From contig JBBPFI010000006.1 of the NCBI GenBank assembly GCA_037974965.1, positions 62,001 through 126,000 on the forward strand: DNA of 64,000 nt, written 5' to 3'. A model generated the notes under the pieces. That model ran no database searches, was not told the origin of the DNA, and saw only the letters and a list, made by a program, of their open reading frames with translations. Shown here piece after piece: positions 1-10,850 of this stretch (position 1 is its first letter; each line of letters starts with the position of its first letter). This DNA comes from Dacryopinax spathularia (Eukaryota > Basidiomycota > Dacrymycetes > Dacrymycetales > Dacrymycetaceae). The translations under genes were made by a program, and so were the position numbers.

Positions 1-564
1 TGTAGTTGAGGGCAGGACGCTCGGAGGACAACCTGGTGTTACGAGTGTTACCCTGTATATTTTGTCTTAGTACTAATTCCCAGCACAAAGCGCCTGGAAC
101 TCTGACGCGCAATTTCAATTCACTTCAGTGCACAGCGTGTACTCGCCGACATGTGGTTCACGGCTCCTGCTGACGGCAACGATGACTTGCTTCCTCCTAG
201 AGTAGAGAACTGATCCTCAGTGGATCTTGCAACGCAGCGAAAATCGATCGTAAACATGGTATTACAGATGAAGGGACCAAAGATACACACTAAAAGGTGG
301 GGAAGGAGTAACTACCAAACAGTGACAAAGATGGCGATTGGTGGAGGGGGTTATCAACATGAGCATGAATGCGGGGTGATCATACCTAGTGGTTGGAATG
401 ATGGGTCAATATGGACACAGCTCGAGCATGAGGTGGTATGAAACAGTTGGGTGTGTGGTTCATGGGATCGTATATGCACGTGAACAGAGTGTCCGTAGTC
501 GACGCTCACTGATGCGACCGCCTTGACTGCTGGCGCGGCGAGGATCTCCATCCGGCCGACGCTA
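1..564. other. Left-edge intergenic DNA, no gene seen
   Basis: These 564 bases lie beyond the stop codon of the BCS1-like gene on the minus strand. Short open frames occur on both strands, but none shows a conserved motif or a credible splice continuation. It probably holds the 3' UTR of the BCS1-like gene and the flank of a neighbour outside the window. Confidence 0.6.
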
Positions 565-3256
565 TTACGAGTCCTCATCGGTGGTCTGGCTCAGCAGGGC
601 GGCTACATGGTCCTCCTTGACGAGCTTCTGCACTTCCGAAGCGGGGATGCGCACCCACCCACTTGGGGTAGCCTGCTTGACCTCAGAGCGCTTCTTCTCG
701 TCTGAAAGCATGCTCGCCTCTAGGTCGGTCTGCTCTTCTGCCTTGGCGGTAGGCAGTCCATCATCCGCTGCGGCCGTCTTCGCTTCTGCGATAGATGCCT
801 TGTCAGCCACTTCTACGGTGGACTCGGAGCCGTCTTTCTTCTTGCCGTCTTTCTCCTTCTCCTTCTCCTCCTTGAGCTTGGTGTCAGCCTCGCGCTCCGC
901 CTTCTCTTCCTCCTCCTCAGCCTTCCTCTCCTCCTCCTCTTTCTGGATCCTCAGGCGCTCCTCGCGTTTCCGGCGCCACTGCTCCTTCTTTTCTTTCTTG
1001 ATCTCTTCCTCCTCCTCCTTCTCACGCTGCTTCTCCTCCTCTCTCTCCTTCTCTTCCTTTTCCCTTTTTAGGCGTTCGCGCAGCTCTCGCTCGGAAACGA
1101 CCCAGGCCGCAGCCTCCTCAACCGCTTTCACTGCCGAGGTCTTGTGCTTCAGCAAGTAGCCTTGCAAAGCAGCCACGCTGAACTCATCCGCTGGGATCTG
1201 CTCTGCAAACTTTTTCGCGAGGGTGCGAAGCGCCGGCTCAGACATAATTGGCGCGCCGCTCCTGCTTGACTTTCCGGTGGAACTGGCACCAGAGGTAGAC
1301 GCAGACGAGGACGATGTACCAGAAGCAGAGGCCATTCGGCTCTCCTTCTCCAAGGCTTCGTCCTCCTTCTCCAGTGCATCTACGGCCTCTTTGGGTGCGG
1401 ACGGGAAGAAGTTCATGAAGAGGCTCTCCATCTGCCATTTGGTGGCGTTGCGGAACTCGATCCACACATCCATCCGTCCAGGCCGTGACAGTGCTGGATC
1501 TAGGCGCGTGATGTGATTCGTAGTCGCGAACAAGAGGCGGCCTTCTGAAGCTGCTACGCCGTCGAGGGAGTTGAGCAAACCAGAGAGGGAGAGCGTGTTC
1601 GTATCGGACAAGCCCTGGTTGTGGCCGTTTAGCGTATGGTGGTGCATGTGCGTTGACGAGTAGGGCATGCTGTTGGCGTCGAGCAGCAAGGCCGACTGTT
1701 GCTGCTGCTGCTGTTGCTGCTGCTGGTCGCGGGGAACGCCAGTGTCCTTTTTGCTCCTCGTCGTCGAGCGCGTGAACGCCGCGTCCAGATCTTCAAGCAG
1801 GAGGATACACCTCGCGGGCACGCGGCTCATCAGGCTTGTCAGCGTAGCATCGTTGATCCAGCTTGCGCTCAGCGTGATGACATAAATGTCGAGATCAAGC
1901 TCGCCAGCGATGGCATGTATGCTGCTCGTCTTTCCACTCCCCGGTACACCCCAGAGCAGATAGCCGCGGCGATACGGGATGCCGCGGTCCGCATACCATT
2001 TTTCGCTCTCCGGACGGAGGAAGTCGCGGCAGTCATTCAGCAGCATTCCCTTGGTATCTTCATCGAGAACGATCGAGCTCATGGGGCGCTTGTGTCTTGA
2101 GTCTGTCCAACGGAACGAGCCGTGCGAGTCCGCAAAATAGATTTGTATGCGATGCTCAGAATCCTGTTCGTATTCACGCTTCGCCTGCAGGACCAGCGAC
2201 TTGAGGATTGTGTTGCTGCGGGCAACGACCGAGATAGACAGCATCTCGACCCCACCATTTCCACGTGAACGGCGTACACGGAGCCAATGTCCCTTAAAGA
2301 AGCTGCTGGCGAGTCAGCGCCCGGCGACTGAGTCACAAAAGGTGAGGGCGGACTCACATGGTATGAGTTGTATCCACCGTCGGGCGGAAAACGACCTTCA
2401 TACTGGGCTTTCCGGTCGGATCGTCCTCTTGCACATTCTCGCCCCATAGCTCCGAGTCTGAATCGAACTGCGCAGTCTTCCAGAGCGCATGGGAGGAGGA
2501 GGAACACGTCGTTGTCTCGAACTCCCGTGAGCGATGCCATGCCGGCTGCTTGGCCAGCCAGTGCATAAGCCAATCGAAGGGGTAGTCTTCTTCCGAGAAA
2601 TGCGCAGTCAAGAAGAAGGCTGGATGGATGTGTTAGCATGGCTCGGATTTTGCGTGTCTGCACGCCCAATAACAACGAAATGCGCGGGAAAATCCGAAAG
2701 CAGTGCAAGCTATGGACAGGAGTCAAAACAGAAACTACGTCCAGGAAAAGCTCATTGCGCAGGTAAGCCGTTCCGCCGGCAAGGTAGCCGCGATGACATC
2801 CGATAATCAAACCGGAGACCGCGCATATATCCAGCAGGAAAGTCCCAACCGGGCCAGCTTTCCGGGTACACCAGAAATGGCAAACGGCGCCTGACGCGGA
2901 CACGTGCAGGGCAGGGGTTTGTGCAAATGCGCCACACTGCGGTCGGAGATTGTGGGGAACGGGGGAAAGAAGCAAGGATGGCTGACGGCTTCGAACTCAC
3001 ACCCCGCCGTTGGGTGCTTGGAGGACAGGGGAGGACAGCGAGGAAGGTTCGACTCACAGTTGACAAAATGACTCCACGCTGAGCTGGCGAGCCGCCTGCT
3101 CGTTTCGACGGTCCCACCAATGACGAATAGCTTGAGTGGATCATAGAGAGCGCCTGCAATGCCGTACCCTCCACCGTAACCGCCGTTCCCGCCGTTCATT
3201 GACGGCCCTGGCCCACCCCATGGGAGGAGGGAGCGCGCGAAGCCTGCAAAGTCCAT
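565..3256 (-). CDS. BCS1-like mitochondrial AAA ATPase with polyQ insert and long charged tail
   Basis: Three exons fit: 3256-3058, 2619-2358 and 2302-565, giving 732 residues. BCS1 is an inner-membrane AAA chaperone that moves the folded Rieske protein in complex III assembly; basidiomycetes carry many paralogues of less certain role. Exon 1 is Gly-rich and then holds a single hydrophobic segment (LKLFVIGG). Exon 2 has the BCS1 N-domain signature SFFLTAHFSEEDYPFDWLM. Exon 3 opens with FFKGHWLRV and holds Walker A GVPGSGKTS and Walker B ILLLEDLDAAF, then ATTNHITRLDPALSRPGRMD (sensor/arginine-finger region). A low-complexity insert with ten Gln lies between Walker B and the SGLLNSLDGV helix. 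The last ~180 residues are Lys/Glu-rich, probably coiled coil, and are absent from yeast Bcs1. Family membership is firm; equivalence to true BCS1 rather than a paralogue is not. Confidence 0.9.
1696..1725 (-). repeat. CAG/CAA run coding for ten glutamines
   Basis: Ten consecutive Gln codons (CAG with two CAA interruptions, read on the minus strand) lie inside the AAA domain of the BCS1-like protein, between Walker B and the next conserved helix. A His-rich stretch follows shortly after. The run may be length-variable among strains. Confidence 0.9.
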
Positions 3257-5906
3257 GTAGTATGGCGGTGCGTTTGAGGCCGTCGCTGTTGGCGGTTGGG
3301 AGTGGGCGGGGTAGTGTGAGAAGTGGTGCAGGTGCCTGCGACGTCTGTGAATGGACGGTATGTTGGGCGACAGGAGATCGGGGGGAAGGGAGCACGGCGG
3401 CTATGAGTTAATTTGTAGTTTAGAGGTAGGTTAGAAGAGGTGGGATCTGAAGTTGAGGTCGAGGAGGAGGAGGAGGAGGGATATGTTGTGGTGGGGGAGT
3501 GAGAAGAAGAGATGGAGGAGGGAGAGAGAGCAGAGAGAGAGAGGGGGGGTTATGAAGGAAGTGGGTGAGCACGGGAGGGGAAGGGAAGGAGGGGCGGGTG
3601 GACGTGATGTGATGGAAGGCAGAGTCAGCGGGGGTCAGTCATTGGGGGGAAAGGGAAGGGGGGAAGGGGCCAAGGCAAAAAAGGGCAGATAGGGGCCGAA
3701 TGGGAAGGGGAGGGAAGCAGAGGCACCCGACACAGCCAGTGCGGTGCAGCGCCTAATGGGTCCTACTCAGCGTACGTACTACTAACTGGTGATGGAAGGC
3801 AGAAGGGGATGACGCGGCCTGAGCTGGGACACCCCGAAAGGGGAGGGAAAGAGAAGGAAGGGGAAGGCAAGGGACGATATATGCGCGGACGCTGGCGATG
3901 GGAGGAATGGGTCGGCGACGGCGTGTATCCGGCGTGTCCCTCCGTCCATACGACACCATCCCCCACCAGCGCGTACACCGGACAGCGATGATAGATCGAC
4001 CGACGTCTCGGAGTGGCGGGCAACTCACAGAAGACGCCTGAAACAGGTCCCACATACATAGCTGACCAGATGAGTCAGTCCTCATCCAACCCATGGTGGG
4101 CATACCACTCCGGATTTGCGACATGAGCAATCCCGCCATGATTCACAGCAATGCAAAGCTAAACAATCATGCCATACCCGCTAGTGTGGACGCGGGTTTG
4201 GCAATCGTTCGTTCGCAATCCAGACCAGGCTAGCCAAACACGGTCGTGCCCAAGTCCTAATGGCGCCTACGTGTTCACACGCACCCGAGGTCGTGCACGA
4301 AGCGTGGTCTCCTGCACTCGGTTGCCCGTCCGCTGCCCTCACCCGACACGACCACTGCATACGTTATCCCTCACTCACCGGGGAACCATAGAATACCCAA
4401 GGAGAATGACCACGTACCCCGCAACCAGCAATAACGACAATCTGCCAAAACTGTCCAACCCACCAGGGTCTGTCTGCCTGGTTTGCAGCTTTGGCCGGAG
4501 AAGCACGCATACTTCGGAATCATACGCTTCGATCAAAGAAGTAAGAAGTACGATCACCCGCGTCGGCCTCGGCAGCGTATCGCCGGTCATTCCGACGGGC
4601 TGGCTCCCTGCGCTCTTGAATGCTTCTGTTCGACGTTGACGGCCGTAACGGGACCTCACTCTCCGTTCTTCTTCTTTCGCCTGTCCTCTGGACCTTATGC
4701 ACCATGCCCATGTAGGGAGCGCCAACGGCCTTACCACTCCTCCATATCCAGCCTTGACTGCATATAAGACCAACCCGTATGCGCGTGCATGACAAGGGGA
4801 CAATCGCCCGTCGCCCACGATTCAAATCCGGGGGCGGGGCTAGACCGGAAGCAACCTCACCCCGATCCCGATCCTTCCTTGTATCGGGAGGTTTCAGTTT
4901 CCGCCGGGAACGCAACCGGGCGCATTTCCTTCATGTCGCTGGAATGATGACTTGATCTGCGCCGGTTTACATCCTCAACCCGTTACTGCCGTTTTTCGCC
5001 AATGCGGATGGTCTGTTGCTTTGAATGAGATGTTATTGTTCCGTTATTGTGCTATCACTAACGCACCGTTCCTGGCAGCCTAAGGGATGGCTGTTCGCCA
5101 TATCAACTGACCGACCAACCTCAAATCTCGTCTCCAAGAACTGTCAAACGAATTCGCACTATTCCCCTCTCCTCACACCACTGCTCGCAACAAGCAGCTT
5201 CCGTAAGAGCTTTTGCCTTAATCAAGCTTCGGCGATGGCTCCCGCATGCTACAGCCGGACGTCGCACTTGCAACAGGCGATCCTCGGCGAGGCAAGCATT
5301 TGAAGGACTCGCAAGACGCCGGACTGAACCGTCACCTAAGGAAAGCGATCTGCCGACAAGTTGGACAAGGCTTGAGGGATAGTGGCGGATAACCGAGTCC
5401 GTACATCCTTGGACGCGGACCTTGCATGTCCAGTCATATCGTCGCTCCGGATGAAGGACCAACCGTCCCCGCCAGTGTCAGGCTATATTAAGCCCCGCCC
5501 GTGCCCACTTAAGCCCCTGATCCCTCTATTCTTCATCCGTCCGTCCTGCTGAACCACGATATCTCACGTAGCCCCGCGGGACTGCATATTACAAGAATTT
5601 GGGACAGTGCCAGCGGCTAGTACCATCAGCCAGAATTTTCACTCGGTTGATACTCGGTATGGGTATCTCCCAGGAGCTATCGGTGTTCGCTGCAGAGCTC
5701 GTCCGAACGAGTCCGCTATATTGCCGGACGATGCTCGTTACAGTCAGCTTGTGGGTGTGAGGGATTCGCTGATTAGCGGAAAATGAACTGGAAAATGGAA
5801 TGCGATTGCTGGGTATGTACAATTGCCTGCATGATACGCACTCAGAAGAAAAGAATGAAAATGCCATGTACAGAGAACGCTGCAATCAACTAGTGCTCGA
5901 GCGCGG
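3257..5906. other. 2.6 kb without a recognisable gene; GA/CT-rich tract at about 3440-3700
   Basis: This stretch lies upstream of the BCS1-like gene and downstream of the FUSC-type gene, both on the minus strand. From about 3440 to 3700 the plus strand is almost pure purine (GGAGGAGGA and AGAGAGAGG runs), so the minus strand is pyrimidine-rich, as fungal promoters often are. Purine-rich blocks recur to about 3880. The remaining open frames (for example 3753-4139 minus and 4169-4639 plus) have no recognised domain, no consistent splice continuation and an unprotein-like composition. A lineage-specific gene or non-coding RNA is not excluded. Confidence 0.5.
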
Positions 5907-8900
5907 CTAGGCTTCTGAGGGTGCAGCCAGTGCCGACTCCAACACTGAGTTGTCGAATAAAGCCTCAAACTCGGCCGTGCTATCGCCTATCACGCCAAAA
6001 GTGTCTTGAAGAGTCCTGCCAAGCCGTTCCAGCTCATGGATAACTCCCTCTGCTCGCTTTGTGAGCCCGAATGCGTGGACATGATAATCCGACACTCACG
6101 CATGGACGACGCATATGCGTAGTACAGCAAATGCCGGGAATCCTTGGACTCCTTCGATCTGTCGATAGACCGCAGTGCCTCGATCAGGCGAAGGCGGGAC
6201 TGCTCCGCCGGTGGCAGGTAAGGAGGGAGGGGGGATTTCAGCCGAAAGGCAGCGGACAGAGTGGCGAAATATAGAATGACATTTCCGACCATCTCCCGCC
6301 GCTCCCGCTGCACTGGCATGATAAAGTCTCGATGCACCGCCGCGAACCTGGAAAACCAGATCAGACTTCCGATGCCCGGGCTCAAAGAGGCCACTTGCCA
6401 TTCTTCTCGCATAGTGACGCAGCGCATGCTGTGTAGCTTGTCTAAGATTACTTGTAGGCTCGTCAAAATCTGTCGATAAAGCTTCACAGGAAAGGGGCCT
6501 TTCAAGCGAGGTTCGTTCTCGGTCTGCGATAGAAGCTGCTGCAGTTCGATCAACTTCATCTGCAGATGCAGTTCTCTGAGAACTTTGTAAGCGGCTAAAA
6601 CGGAACCCATGAAGCATGTTAGACATACAGATGATTGAAATCAGGTTCGAGAGGGTTTGGGTAAGAGGCATCCGCCATCAAGGGTGCTTGGTCCATGGAG
6701 CCAGGTTCCGTAGTAGGATGTCGCTCTGGGAACAGTAGCCGCGGCGGGATGGAATATGTCCTCACAAGACGGTTGTACAGCCAACCCATCTCCTGGCAAA
6801 ATCTGCGACAAATCAGGGGGGGAAGGAGTGTTTTCTTACCGGAGATCCTCACTCGCTGAGCGACACCCCTAGCTGCCTTCTCGCTTCCAGTGGCCACCAC
6901 CAGCGGCTTACGACGAAAGCCCAGATAACGCCAATTATTACAGAAACGGAACGCTTGACAGCGATATCTTCCACGCCGATGTCACGTGTCCTGGAGTTAT
7001 ATGCATACAGACAAGTCAGATTATACGTCAGCAGGATGAATCGCGCAGATGTTGCGTGTTGGGGCCGTTGAACGACCAGCCAAAAACAGGGTATTGAGTA
7101 CAATCCACCGAGAAGAGCGAGAAGCACAGGGTGCTCGGGAAACAAAGCGTAAGTGAGGCCGGCGACAAAGGCACCTAGCAACGTGCCGAGGATGCGTTGC
7201 AGTCCAAGGGCATTCGTCTTCGAAAAATTAGTGTCGCCTCCTGCAGGAACCTGGCAAACACTCACGGCCCCGATAGTCGGTCCCATAACAACGAAGAAGG
7301 AGATAAGCGCCCACTCTCCTCGGTAGTCCAGAAACACCTGACGGGTAGATTCGAAGAAGGCAGGAGACGCTAGCAGAGCGGTGGCCAAGCCGGTCTTCAG
7401 TGCATATTTGACGTCAGGTTGCTTGACACGGTCGCCCCAGGCCCACAAAGTCTGTTTAAGTCGCCAATACCAAGGAAGAGTCTCCCTCGCTGGGGTTTGG
7501 CCGGTATTGCGAGTATGTGGATGGTGGGAGGGAAACAGATTCCTCTTTGGCTGGAGATCCTTTGATAGCAGTGTAGCTGCAGTTTGGTCAAATTTCCTCC
7601 ACGGTTACGCGATGTTGCACTTACACATTCGTTTGCGCAGCTTCTGCACCACCTCCATCTTCTCGCCGTGCAGCTCACCCTTTGAAAGGCAGGGACAGAA
7701 TCCAATCGTATGGATCAGCCTCCCTAAGGTGCGACTACCCAGAATTGTTTCTTGATTGAGACGCCGTTCAGTATTCCAGATTCGCGCCATTATTTCGAGC
7801 AGGGCAGTCGTTTCTTTGGCGAATCTGTGGGACCATTAGAAGGGTGTAGGCTACGTGTCCTATATCTTACTCCTGCAGAGTGAAAATAAAGCTAGTCTCA
7901 TGGATGAGCGCAGACTCCCCGTTTGGGACTTTGTCGTACACGTACAAGTACACGTTGAAGACCGCCTCGTTCCTTGCCCTGCTCTCAAGGGCTTGTCTTG
8001 CGCTGAGATTCGACCCCTTGTAGAGATCCAAGACCGTTCGGTTCGAAAGGTCCACAAATACGTCCAAAGCATCGTCGATCCCCTCCGCCATCTGCGGGAA
8101 GTCCAGAGCTGGCCTACGCGAATCAGTATCAAAGATCTTGCTCGCATTTCGGAGCGCGGCGCAGCAAGCATCCTAGGCGAGATTAGCAATTCAGAGGACT
8201 GAGGGCGAGCACACGAACAATGAGTGCCATGAGCGGCAGGGACAGCTCACGCTGTACCGTCTCAAAAACAGCCAAGCTGGCCATATCCTGTAGTTGCTCC
8301 ATTGCATCAGCGCCGTCAATCGTAGCGATCTTCTCTGGTATGCTCCTCAGCTCGTTCCGAATTTTTGCACCATCGCGCAACCCCGTCATGTGCTGCGCCA
8401 GATGGGCAAAGCTCTCGATTGCGGCTTCGTAGTCACTTTCTTCCAGGAGACGTGGGTCCGCCCATTCCGACTTTGCTTCGCCAAGGCCAGCTTTAAGCTT
8501 CGTGAACACGGCTTGGTAACCACGAACTGCATCTGACAAGTCCTGATCATCCGGTAGCTTATCGTTACCTGCCAGGAATGATTCCCCAATCACATGCAGG
8601 AGGGTGGAGAGCGATATGAGGGACTGGGACATGTTGATCCTGTCAATCATCAGGTGACAGACCGAGCAAGGAAAGAACGAGAAGCATACTGGAGTCGGCT
8701 TACAGCACTTTCAGGCCAGAGAAGAAAACAGACGGCATTCGAGATCGAAGCACCGATAAAAATGATGAGTAAGACTTGGAGTAAGGTGTGCAGTCCGCCT
8801 TCTTTGATAACCCTACAATACCTCGTCAACAGAAGTCATGAGAGAAAGAAAGCAGCATACACAATGGACAAGGTGACTACAGCCATGGAGCAGGCTAAAG

Positions 8901-10105
8901 AGGCGCTTAGCAGCGAAGTATGAGGACCGGACACTCAGCACACCTGGGTTAAAAGACGGCTTATTCATCCTCAGTTTGGCGAAGGCGATGACAGCAACCA
9001 CAGCGCCGATCCAGACCAAGAGGAAGCCATCTGCGAGCCATTGCCATCCTGGTTGAAGCTCAAACATCCAGAAATTGCCCATCGCGAGGAGGCAGCAGAT
9101 CGATGTGAAGAGAGAAGCAGTGAGACAGAAGATGTCCGCCTCGATCATAGCTCCGAGCGTTTTCTGCGGACGGTCTGAACTTTGCGGTGCCTCAGAGCGA
9201 TAGAGAACTCCTCACAGCAGGGTTGAAATATACAGCAACTGCACATTATCTCAGCATCGGATTCGTTCGAGAGCCGCCATGACGTACTGGTAGCCACCAT
9301 GTGGCCAGAAGGAGATGGCCCCTGATGGCTATTCTCTGGCTTCAGTGCAGCGATCGTGGCGGACAACTCTGGGTTGAAGGTGAACAGCGACGCTATAAAA
9401 TATGCAAGGACGCATTTGAGAATATCTTTTCTCTCCCGGCTCCAAGTGGAAGGAGTAACGAAAGCTAGGAGCTTTCTGAGATTCTGCTCCGGCTTTACGG
9501 ACGGAGCGTGAGTTTCTTCCCCAACGGTGTTTGGGAAATATGGGGCCACGACTTCCGGTACATTGTTACTGAGACGCGTGAATGGGGTCACCACAGGGGT
9601 GTGCACGGTGGAAAGGGAATCTGCTCGAGAAGTCAGCCTGACATCAGACATCAGCTCGGTATACCTCCGGAGCTCACTTACCGGGCGAAGACAGTGCTGA
9701 ACCAGGCTTGGAGGCGTTTGGAAAGACCGTGCTTAGACGCAGCGACCTATCTCTCTGGACCACTCCGGGCGGTGTACGCGCAAAAGAACTCCTGGGTGTG
9801 CTTGTCTGGCTGTTCACTCGACCGTGTCTCTGTCGGCCTGATAGCTCCTCATTCTCCCTCAGCAGCTCGCCAATGATGGTCCATTCCTGCTCAGAGGTTG
9901 CGTCCCGCCTGTTTTCCCGCAAGGACAATGACCGGAATACATCGAGCGTGCGAACGCGGCGAACGATACGGGGCAAGGAGGACGGTAAAATATGGGATTG
10001 CGTCTGGGAGCGGCTCGTGCTCCTGTCATGAAGGTCGCTCCTCCTGTCACTTGCATTGTCAGCGGACGGGGACAGGGTGAAAGGAGCACGGGAGCTCTCT
10101 GCCAT
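5907..10105 (-). CDS. ArAE/FUSC-family membrane protein (brefeldin A sensitivity-related, DUF2421 type)
   Basis: The fourteen exons are 10105-9682, 9620-9288, 9238-9216, 9163-8944, 8894-8861, 8812-8700, 8639-8219, 8172-7871, 7824-7625, 7451-7266, 7217-6853, 6802-6629, 6575-6100 and 6049-5907. They give about 1137 residues with phases consistent throughout. Family features include YFNPAKTLGAM, PSFNPACSM, KEGGLHTLL, WPESAVSRL, then a second membrane block (GEWALISFFVVMGPTIGA, RILGTLLGAFVAGLTYALFP) and a C-terminal soluble part with coiled-coil character. The family contains putative aromatic-acid or drug exporters; the substrate here is unknown. The start is the first good ATG, but the frame stays open upstream past 10342, so an extra 5' exon is possible. 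Exons 3 (23 nt) and 5 (34 nt) are very short. The intron at 7218-7265 (48 nt) is in frame and stopless. Confidence 0.85.
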
Positions 10106-10850
10106 ATCCCGCCAACTTTCAGTCACGATATCCGACGTCTCGAAGTAGATATTTTGCAAAGTGAGAGTACAAGAGCAGTCGGGGCTGTAAAGGAGTCGAT
10201 CGACTTCGACCACCCTCGTAACATTATCCGTTTCAACGTCCAGCGCCACTGTGCGAGGGTCGGGAAACGCGCGTAAAAGCGTGGACGGCCCGACGACGCA
10301 GGCGCGCTGAGCACCTTGAGTCAATGACCATTGCGATTCCACAGGAATCGTGCGCTGATCGACACGTAGCGGTGGATTTAAGCAGCATACTTAGCAACAT
10401 AGGCAGACAAACGTCGTGGAGTCCAGAGCTGACGATAACCGTGCCAGTCTGTACGGTGTGGGACGCACAATCCTAGACTAGTAGTATCTATGTAAGGGTC
10501 GTAGTTCACACCGGGTTGAGGAGGTGAGCATTTCTTGAATGGATATGCGATCTCCGGACAACTTGCAGCTGGAGCAACCTCGCTACCACACCATGACAAG
10601 GAAACAGATATGGTCACGGTGGCCTCGTGAGGCCACAAGTACCGCACGTCTTTCGCCGGCGCACTGGCAACCTTTACTTCTGCGTCCCCGCGCGGGGACT
10701 CGCTGATTGGGGAGGGGTCCGAATCGCTCCAAAATTGGCGCCCGCACCGCCACTGAAATTTCTGGTCCCACCTCCACTCACTGTCGAAAATATTGGGTCC
10801 CTTGTGTCGCCTGTACTACGTTCAACCACCATCTCAGCATTCTTCTACAT
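10106..10850. other. Divergent promoter region between the FUSC-type gene and NOG1
   Basis: About 745 bases separate the two divergent start codons. The minus-strand frame of FUSC exon 1 stays open back to about 10378 without an ATG, so part of this may be 5' UTR or an unrecognised first exon. The plus strand just before NOG1 has ATTGG elements (reverse CCAAT) near 10696 and 10735. No other gene is apparent. Confidence 0.5.

Noticed and set aside
581-1159. Ser/Phe-rich 192-residue open frame on the plus strand
   Set aside because: It is the antisense of the Lys/Glu-rich tail of the BCS1-like gene; GAG/AAG codons read backwards give CTC/CTT and TCC.
2079-2975. 298-residue open frame on the minus strand
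   Set aside because: It runs through exon 2 and both introns of the BCS1-like gene in a non-conserved frame; the spliced model explains the region.
4825-4845. GATTCAAATCC resembling a tRNA T loop
   Set aside because: The flanking bases do not form a T stem and no cloverleaf fits.
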